From Phycisphaerae bacterium (GTDB lineage: Bacteria > Planctomycetota > Phycisphaerae > Phycisphaerales > SM1A02): DNA of 9,702 bases. Of this stretch, positions 5,200-9,702 are shown piece after piece. The translations under genes and the position numbers were made by a program. Below the pieces are notes generated by a model that saw nothing but the letters and a program-made list of their open reading frames with translations, was not told the DNA's origin and did not search any database. Numbering within the stretch: the first letter of the stretch is position 1; every line of letters starts with the position of its first letter. Location of the stretch: contig NZFT01000100.1 in the NCBI GenBank assembly GCA_002690755.1, forward strand, positions 1 through 9,702. Reading direction: 5' to 3'.

Positions 5200-5995
5200 T
5201 GGTCATCGCGGTGATGTAGAAGATCACCCGCATCGCTTCGAGGTAGACCCAGGCGATCGTGACGATCAGTCCGAATGCGACGTACCACTCCGACTCCTTC
5301 GGAGCGCCGCTGGCCACCAGCTCCTCGGCCCGCCGGAAGTCGATGATCAACCAGAGCGACGCCAGCAGGAGCAGCCCGACGCTGATGCCGAGGCCGATCC
5401 ACGCGGAATTCCCGCCACCGAACGCATTCATGGGATTCATGAACGGAACCGCGACCCCGAAGAGGCTGACCACGAAGGAGAGCAGGATCGCCACCATGAC
5501 TCCCACCGTCGCGACCATCACCACCTTCGTGAAGATGGGCCCGCCGGTCAGGATCCTCGCCTTGTAGAGGGCGAGCATCGCGATGAGCACGCCTGCAGTG
5601 AGCAGGAACGCCTGAAAGACGATGCCGCCCGCCACCGCGACGCCCTGCGAGGCGAGCAGGTTGTCGAACATCACCGCGATGCCACCGAGCATGAAGCCCT
5701 GGAACGCGGCGTAGACGAAGCCGATGTTGCGGGCCATCCGGGCGCTGCCGCGGATCAGGAAGAACGCGCCGAAGGTCACCACCATCGAGACCAGCGTCAT
5801 CGGCCAGAGGAGCCACGGGTTCGCGCTGATCGTCGCATAGCCTCCTGCACCCGCCATGGCGAGCACGAAGGCGAAGAGCCCGGTCTTGTTGACGATACCC
5901 GAGATGCTCGCGACCTCGGCGGTCGCGGTATCGCTCCACCAATCGCCGTTGCGGATCGTCTCATCGCCGAAAGCGGGGTTGCTGGACTTGAGCAT
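5189..5995 (-). CDS. Bax inhibitor-1/YccA-like membrane protein
   Basis: This 268-residue integral membrane protein belongs to the Bax inhibitor-1-like group found in bacteria. Visible support is the MLKSSNPAF start, similar to the SNP motif that opens many members, seven hydrophobic segments at about residues 37-56, 61-81, 90-110, 119-140, 156-180, 199-219 and 237-260, and the WLIIDFRRAEELV loop with the SEWYVAFGL segment, both typical of the group. BI-1 relatives are linked to calcium or proton leak and stress tolerance, but the role in bacteria is poorly defined and no specific substrate can be inferred. An upstream ATG at 6076 would add 27 residues; I chose 5995 because the family motif begins there and AGGGAG lies about 11 bases before it. 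It lies 119 bases downstream of phoH on the same strand, perhaps co-transcribed. Confidence 0.9.
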   Translation of the reverse strand: MLKSSNPAFGDETIRNGDWWSDTATAEVASISGIVNKTGLFAFVLAMAGAGGYATISANPWLLWPMTLVSMVVTFGAFFLIRGSARMARNIGFVYAAFQGFMLGGIAVMFDNLLASQGVAVAGGIVFQAFLLTAGVLIAMLALYKARILTGGPIFTKVVMVATVGVMVAILLSFVVSLFGVAVPFMNPMNAFGGGNSAWIGLGISVGLLLLASLWLIIDFRRAEELVASGAPKESEWYVAFGLIVTIAWVYLEAMRVIFYITAMTSRD

Positions 5996-6006
5996 GACGG
6001 TGGAAT

Positions 6007-6012
6007 CTCCCT
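6007..6012 (-). promoter_or_regulatory. SD site supporting the Bax-inhibitor-like start at 5995
   Basis: On the minus strand AGGGAG lies 11 bases before the ATG at 5995. The spacing is slightly long but acceptable. It supports the shorter N-terminus over the upstream ATG at 6076. Confidence 0.55.
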
Positions 6013-6114
6013 GCGGGACCTGATCGATCTGGCCGCTCGAATCGCATCCGGGCGGGAATACAACGATATCGTCCAAATCGTGGCGTGGTCGGCAAAATCC
6101 CCCACCCGCGGACG

Positions 6115-7581
6115 CTAGAGCAGTTCCGCGGCGATCGAGGCCAGTTCACTCCGCTCGGTCCGCTCCAGCGTGACGTGCCCCGCGATCGGATGCCGCTTCA
6201 TCCGCTCGATGACGTGGCTGAGACCATTGCTGGAGGCGTCGAGGTAGGGGCTGTCGATCTGACCGATGTCGCCGCAGAGCACGATCTTGGTGCCCTCACC
6301 GACCCGGCTGACGATGGTCCGGACCTCGTGCGGGGAGAGATTCTGAGCCTCGTCGACCAGGATGAACTGATGCGGGATCGATCGACCGCGGATGTAGGTG
6401 ATCGGCTCGAGGATGACGCGTCCGGTCGCGATCAGTTGATCGAGACGCTGTTCCGCGGAATGACTGTCGGCCTCGTTGAAATGACTGCCCCGGGTGGAGA
6501 GCAGGTAGGTCAGGTTGTCGAAGATCGGCTGCATCCACATCGCCAGCTTCTCGTCCTTGTCGCCGGGGAGGTACCCGATGTCCCGGCCCAACGGCATGAT
6601 CGGGCGGGCGGTCAGCAACTTGTCGTATCGCTCCTCCTTCAAGAGCTTCTGCATGCCTGCGACGAGCGCCAGCAGCGTCTTCCCGGAACCCGCGGGTCCG
6701 ATCATGGTGACGAGCCGGACATCGTCGTCGAGCAGCAGATCGAGGGCCATCTTCTGCTGGAGATTCCTCGCCATGATCCCCTGCACTGGCTTTCGGGGCC
6801 CGGTGACCGGAATGACGTGGCCGGTGTCCGAAAGAATGCGGGCGAGTCCGGTGTGGGAGGCGTCCCCCTCGTCGATCAACACCAGGAACTGGTTCGGCAG
6901 CAGTTCCGGCTTCGACAGCGAACCCGTCAAATCGACGTCCTTCACGTGCATTTCGAAGCGGCTCACGTGCACCTGACGTTCTTCGTAGAGCTCGTCGATC
7001 ACCGAACCCGGCACCACGAGCTCGATCCAGCCGGTGTGAAGCCAGTCCGCGTCGACGCGATCGGCGCCGAAGTCCTCGGCGGGAATCCCCAGCGCATCGC
7101 ACTTCACCCGGGCGTTGATGTCCTTCGAGATGAAGGTCGTCGGGTGTCCCGACGCGTGGAATTCGCTCACCACCCCGAGGATCCGGTTGTCGGCAACGTC
7201 GAGATCGAGGGACGAGGGTCGGGACCGATCACACGGATGGATCCGGACCGAACCGCCCTGGTCGTTCCACTCGACGCCCTCGAGCAGGCGACCGCGGGCC
7301 CGGAGTTCATCCAGCGACCGGATCGCCTGACGGGCGTTCCGTCCGGTCTCGTCGTTGTTCTTCTTGAAGCTGTCCAGCTCCTCGATCACGGTGAGGGGGA
7401 TGACCACCTCGTGCTCCGCGAACTTGAAGAGGGAGCTTGGATTGTGGAGCAGGACGTTGGTGTCGAGGACGAAGCACTTTCGCGTTCCGACCGGGCGTTT
7501 CGTGGCGTCGGCGACCGGGTTCTCCGAACTCGCATTCCTGTTCGAGACCGTGGTGAGGGACGCGTCATCCGAATTGCTCAA
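6115..7581 (-). CDS. PhoH family protein: PIN nuclease domain fused to PhoH ATPase
   Basis: This 488-residue cytosolic protein joins a PIN ribonuclease domain to a PhoH ATPase domain, the architecture called PhoH2, for which RNA unwinding and cleavage have been reported in mycobacteria. The PIN domain spans about residues 34-185 and shows acidic metal-site candidates Asp-40 in VLDTNVLL, Glu-68 in VIEELD, Asp-131 in DVADNRIL and Asp-154 in SKD. The PhoH domain follows: Walker A GPAGSGKT at 295-302, RPIMPLGRDIGYLPGD at 326-341, Walker B ILVDEAQN at 407-414, and CGDIGQID at 436-443. Both domains look intact. The start is TTG at 7581, preceded by GGAGA at 7-base spacing. The open frame extends 115 residues further upstream but crosses the divergent gene and looks non-coding. 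About 33 Ser/Asn-rich residues precede the PIN domain. Confidence 0.95.
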   Translation of the reverse strand: MSNSDDASLTTVSNRNASSENPVADATKRPVGTRKCFVLDTNVLLHNPSSLFKFAEHEVVIPLTVIEELDSFKKNNDETGRNARQAIRSLDELRARGRLLEGVEWNDQGGSVRIHPCDRSRPSSLDLDVADNRILGVVSEFHASGHPTTFISKDINARVKCDALGIPAEDFGADRVDADWLHTGWIELVVPGSVIDELYEERQVHVSRFEMHVKDVDLTGSLSKPELLPNQFLVLIDEGDASHTGLARILSDTGHVIPVTGPRKPVQGIMARNLQQKMALDLLLDDDVRLVTMIGPAGSGKTLLALVAGMQKLLKEERYDKLLTARPIMPLGRDIGYLPGDKDEKLAMWMQPIFDNLTYLLSTRGSHFNEADSHSAEQRLDQLIATGRVILEPITYIRGRSIPHQFILVDEAQNLSPHEVRTIVSRVGEGTKIVLCGDIGQIDSPYLDASSNGLSHVIERMKRHPIAGHVTLERTERSELASIAAELL

Positions 7582-7588
7582 GGCGATT

Positions 7589-7593
7589 TCTCC
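7589..7593 (-). promoter_or_regulatory. SD site fixing the TTG start of the PIN-PhoH gene
   Basis: On the minus strand GGAGA is followed by a 7-base spacer and TTG at 7581-7579. No ATG with comparable support lies between here and the PIN domain, so this decides the start. Confidence 0.65.
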
Positions 7594-7706
7594 GGGTTGG
7601 ATGCGGGCCTCGGCCGCCGTGGTTCTCACGAAGACCGGACCTCGCGTCCCAAGCGTAGGGTCCCGATCCCGACCTGTCGTCGTCGATTCGTGAAGATGCC
7701 GCACAT

Positions 7707-7731
7707 GTCCGCCCGCCGCCTCCGGGCGGAT
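7707..7731. other. Hairpin in the divergent region between phoH and the NIF3 gene
   Basis: TCCGCCCG (7708-7715) pairs perfectly with CGGGCGGA (7723-7730) over a seven-base loop, with one further G-T pair. It ends 17 bases before the ATG at 7748. The 166-base divergent region must hold promoters for both genes, but I see no convincing -35/-10 pair. The element could be a leader hairpin or an operator-like inverted repeat. Confidence 0.45.
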
Positions 7732-7747
7732 CTCGTAGGCTCTTCCC

Positions 7748-8872
7748 ATGACTTCACGATCCGGAATCCAGCAACTCGTCGATCTCATGCAGGAGATCGC
7801 TCCGTCGGAACTGGGCGAATCCTGGGACAACGTCGGTCTGCTCGTCGGCGACCGGAGTCGCGGGCTCTCCCGGGTGATGCTCTGCATCGATCTCACCGAA
7901 GCGGTGCTCGCGGAGGCCGTCCGCAAGCAGGCCGATGCGATCGTCGCGTATCACCCGCCGATCTTCACCCCGCGAAAGCGGATCACCGACGAGGATGCGG
8001 GAGGTCGGATCCTGCTCGCGGCCATCACCGCGGGAATCGCGATCCACTCCCCGCACACCGCCGCGGACGCGGCCGAGGACGGCGTGAACGACTGGCTCGC
8101 CGACGGCCTCGGTACCGGTGACCGTCGAGCCCTGGTGCCCGCCCTCCAACTGCCCGCGACCGAACGGGTGAAGGTGGTCACCTACGGTCCCGCGGATTCG
8201 ATCGAGCGGATCCGGAACGGACTCGTCGCGGCCGGGGCCGGCGTGATCGGTGAATACGAACATTGCTCGATCGAGATCGCCGCGATCGGCACGTACCGCG
8301 GCGGCGACGACTCGAACCCGGTCCGCGGCGAACGCGGACGACTCGAACGGGTCGAGGAGGTCCGGCTCGAGATGGTGTGCGGCGATCACAATCTCGCGCT
8401 CGCCATCGAACACCTCCGCTCCCTCCACCCCTACGAGGAGCCGCCGATCGAGATCTACCGGCAGACCGAACGCCCCCGCCGAGGCATCGGGGCGGGTCGC
8501 CGGGTGGTGCTCGACCGGGGCGCCACGATCGGAACCATCACCGATCGGATGCGCGATCACCTCGGCACCGATCGTTTCGCCGACGACGACGCCGACCGCC
8601 GGCGACGACACGAGGTCGTCGGGCTCTGCGCCGGCAGCGGCGCGGAACTGCTGGACCCCGCGATCGACCAGGGATGCACGTTGTTCATCACCGGCGAGCT
8701 CAAGCACCACGACGTGCTGCACGCCAGATCCCGGAACTGCGCGGTGCTGGTCGCCGGCCACACCAACACCGAGCGAGGATGGCTGAAGCGACTTCGACGA
8801 CGGCTTCGCGCCGGTCTCGACGCCGAGGTCGTCATCAGCCGCGTGGACGCCGACCCGCTCCGGCCGGCCTGA
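7748..8872 (+). CDS. NIF3/YqfO family protein (GTP cyclohydrolase 1 type 2-like fold)
   Basis: This 374-residue protein belongs to the NIF3 family, toroidal dinuclear-metal proteins whose physiological reaction is unsettled. N-terminal motifs are ESWDNVGLLVGD (24-35), AYHPPIF with KRIT, and HSPHTAAD. C-terminal motifs are LCAGSGAELL, ITGELKHHD and HTNTERG, the last two supplying metal ligands. Between the halves lies an inserted domain of about residues 138-238 containing VKVVTYGP and HPYEEP, the PII/CutA-like insert of YqfO-type members. YHPPIF, SPHTAADAAEDGVNDWLA and HTNTERG are closer to my recollection of human NIF3L1 than to E. coli YbgI, which lacks the insert. The ATG at 7748 has only a weak TAGG 8 bases upstream but gives the expected N-terminus. 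Its stop codon abuts that of the efflux gene on the other strand. The family assignment is firm; the function is not assigned. Confidence 0.93.
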   Translation: MTSRSGIQQLVDLMQEIAPSELGESWDNVGLLVGDRSRGLSRVMLCIDLTEAVLAEAVRKQADAIVAYHPPIFTPRKRITDEDAGGRILLAAITAGIAIHSPHTAADAAEDGVNDWLADGLGTGDRRALVPALQLPATERVKVVTYGPADSIERIRNGLVAAGAGVIGEYEHCSIEIAAIGTYRGGDDSNPVRGERGRLERVEEVRLEMVCGDHNLALAIEHLRSLHPYEEPPIEIYRQTERPRRGIGAGRRVVLDRGATIGTITDRMRDHLGTDRFADDDADRRRRHEVVGLCAGSGAELLDPAIDQGCTLFITGELKHHDVLHARSRNCAVLVAGHTNTERGWLKRLRRRLRAGLDAEVVISRVDADPLRPA

Positions 8873-9702
8873 TCAGTCCGCCTCGGGGAGCATGTGCTCC
8901 GCGAGCATCGCGGCTCGCGTCGCCCGGTCCGTTCCGAACCAGAACCAGTGCCCTGCCGCCACGATGTCGTCGACGATGACGAGGATCGCGGGAAGGACCA
9001 ACAGCGTCAGGAACGTGGAACTCATCAGGCCGAAGGTGATCGAGATCGCCATCGGGATGAGGAACCGGGCCTGGAAGCTCTGCTCCAGCATGAGTGGCGT
9101 GAGGCCCAGCACCGTGGTCACCGTGGTGAGCAGGATCGGCCGGAGTCGTCGACGGCCCGCGTCGACGAGGGCGTCCGCGAGCGGCATGCCGGCTTCCATG
9201 TTCTTGTTGAGGAACTCCACGAGGATCAGCGAGTTGTTGACCACGATTCCCGCGAGCGCCACGACCCCGATGAGGCTGAGGAAGGTGATCTCGAATCCGA
9301 GGATCCAGTGACCCCAGACCACGCCGATCAGGGCGAACGGGATCGCCAGCATCACCGCGAAGGGCTGGATGAAGCTCGCGAAGAGCCAGGCGAGGATGAC
9401 GTAGATCATCAGACTGGCCGCGAGCATCGCCACCGGGAGGGTGGCGAAGGCGTCGATGACGTCCTGCTGGCGTCCCCCGCTCTCGATCAACACGCCCCCG
9501 TGGCGCCGCCGAAGTTCCTCGAGGGCCGGCGTCATGTCCGCGACCACCTGTTCCGGATTGGTCTGGGAGTCGACGTCCGCGGTGACGCTGACCGCCCGCC
9601 GGCGGTCGATTCGTCGAATCGTGGAAAGACCGTCGGCCTCCTGGATCCGGGCGATCTCCGCCAGCGGGATGGAGCGGCCGTCGGGCGTGGTGATCCACAT
9701 TC
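8873..9702 (-). CDS. RND efflux permease (AcrB/HAE type), 5' partial
   Basis: Only the C-terminal part, roughly 276 residues, is in the window; the gene continues past the right edge. RND permeases are inner-membrane proton antiporters that export drugs, solvents or metals with a periplasmic adaptor and an outer-membrane channel. The visible part begins in the periplasmic porter/docking region (GRSIPLAEIARIQ, then IDRRRAVSVTADVD). It continues with the last five membrane helices at about residues 87-107, 113-133, 139-163, 190-207 and 214-245, counted from the ATG at 9700. Family marks include GIVVNNSLILVEF, RLRPILLTT with a TTVLGL follow-on, and FLIPMAISITFGL. The proton-relay Asp/Lys residues lie in the missing part, so substrate class and activity cannot be judged. 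No adaptor or outer-membrane partner is in the window. It ends tail to tail with the NIF3 gene. Confidence 0.93.
   Translation of the reverse strand, partial: MWITTPDGRSIPLAEIARIQEADGLSTIRRIDRRRAVSVTADVDSQTNPEQVVADMTPALEELRRRHGGVLIESGGRQQDVIDAFATLPVAMLAASLMIYVILAWLFASFIQPFAVMLAIPFALIGVVWGHWILGFEITFLSLIGVVALAGIVVNNSLILVEFLNKNMEAGMPLADALVDAGRRRLRPILLTTVTTVLGLTPLMLEQSFQARFLIPMAISITFGLMSSTFLTLLVLPAILVIVDDIVAAGHWFWFGTDRATRAAMLAEHMLPEAD

Noticed and set aside
4581..5942. 453-residue minus-strand frame overlapping the BI-1-like and FliN-like genes
   Set aside because: It uses another frame of the membrane-protein gene, is Arg/Gly-rich, and conflicts with two supported genes.
7582..7926. 115-residue N-terminal extension of the PIN-PhoH frame
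   Set aside because: It crosses the divergent NIF3 start, has low-complexity composition, and the TTG at 7581 has a well-spaced SD site.
6085..8121. 678-residue open frame on the plus strand opposite phoH
   Set aside because: It is antisense to a clear PIN-PhoH gene, rich in Asp/Arg/Val/His without motifs, and runs out of frame into the NIF3 gene.
1..9702. CRISPR arrays, tRNA or rRNA genes, insertion sequences, toxin-antitoxin or defence systems
   Set aside because: No regularly spaced repeats, no RNA-gene landmarks, and no transposase, integrase or known defence domain was seen on either strand.

Overview
The window is GC-rich bacterial chromosomal DNA with strong G/C third-position bias, which is why long open frames appear opposite almost every real gene. 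The combination of a fatty-acid synthesis cluster (fabD, fabG, acpP, fabF), a NIF3 protein of the eukaryote-like subtype, a PIN-PhoH protein, a FliN-like SpoA protein and a proline-rich lipoprotein suggests a Planctomycetota member, possibly Phycisphaerae. That assignment is inference; no rRNA or other direct taxonomic marker is present.

Left block, plus strand (1-4992). The 3' part of fabD, cut by the window edge, overlaps by 32 bases an unrecognised lipoprotein gene that has its own strong Shine-Dalgarno site. A hairpin-plus-T-run terminator follows. Then come a putative promoter, fabG, a second hairpin whose 8-bp stem matches the first, acpP (GTG start) and fabF. Together they cover malonyl loading (FabD), the carrier (AcpP), condensation (FabF) and ketoreduction (FabG). 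fabG has no ATG, GTG or TTG near its expected N-terminus; an ATC codon with a well-spaced SD sequence is the best candidate. After about 260 gene-less bases lies a small FliN-like SpoA-domain gene with no flagellar neighbours.

Middle block, minus strand (5189-7581). An intergenic stretch rich in stem-loops separates the left block from two minus-strand genes: phoH (PIN nuclease plus PhoH ATPase, TTG start) and, downstream of it, a seven-helix Bax-inhibitor-1/YccA-like membrane protein. A divergent intergenic region with a strong hairpin separates phoH from the next gene.

Right block (7748-9702). A plus-strand NIF3/YqfO-type gene meets the 3' part of a minus-strand RND efflux permease gene tail to tail. 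Their stop codons abut with no gap (TGA/TCA).

No CRISPR array, insertion sequence, tRNA, rRNA or phage gene is visible, and I see no clear undescribed defence or mobile system. The points most worth a second look are the start of fabG, the lipoprotein wedged into the fatty-acid cluster, the orphan FliN-like gene, the repeated terminator stems and the structured convergent intergenic region.
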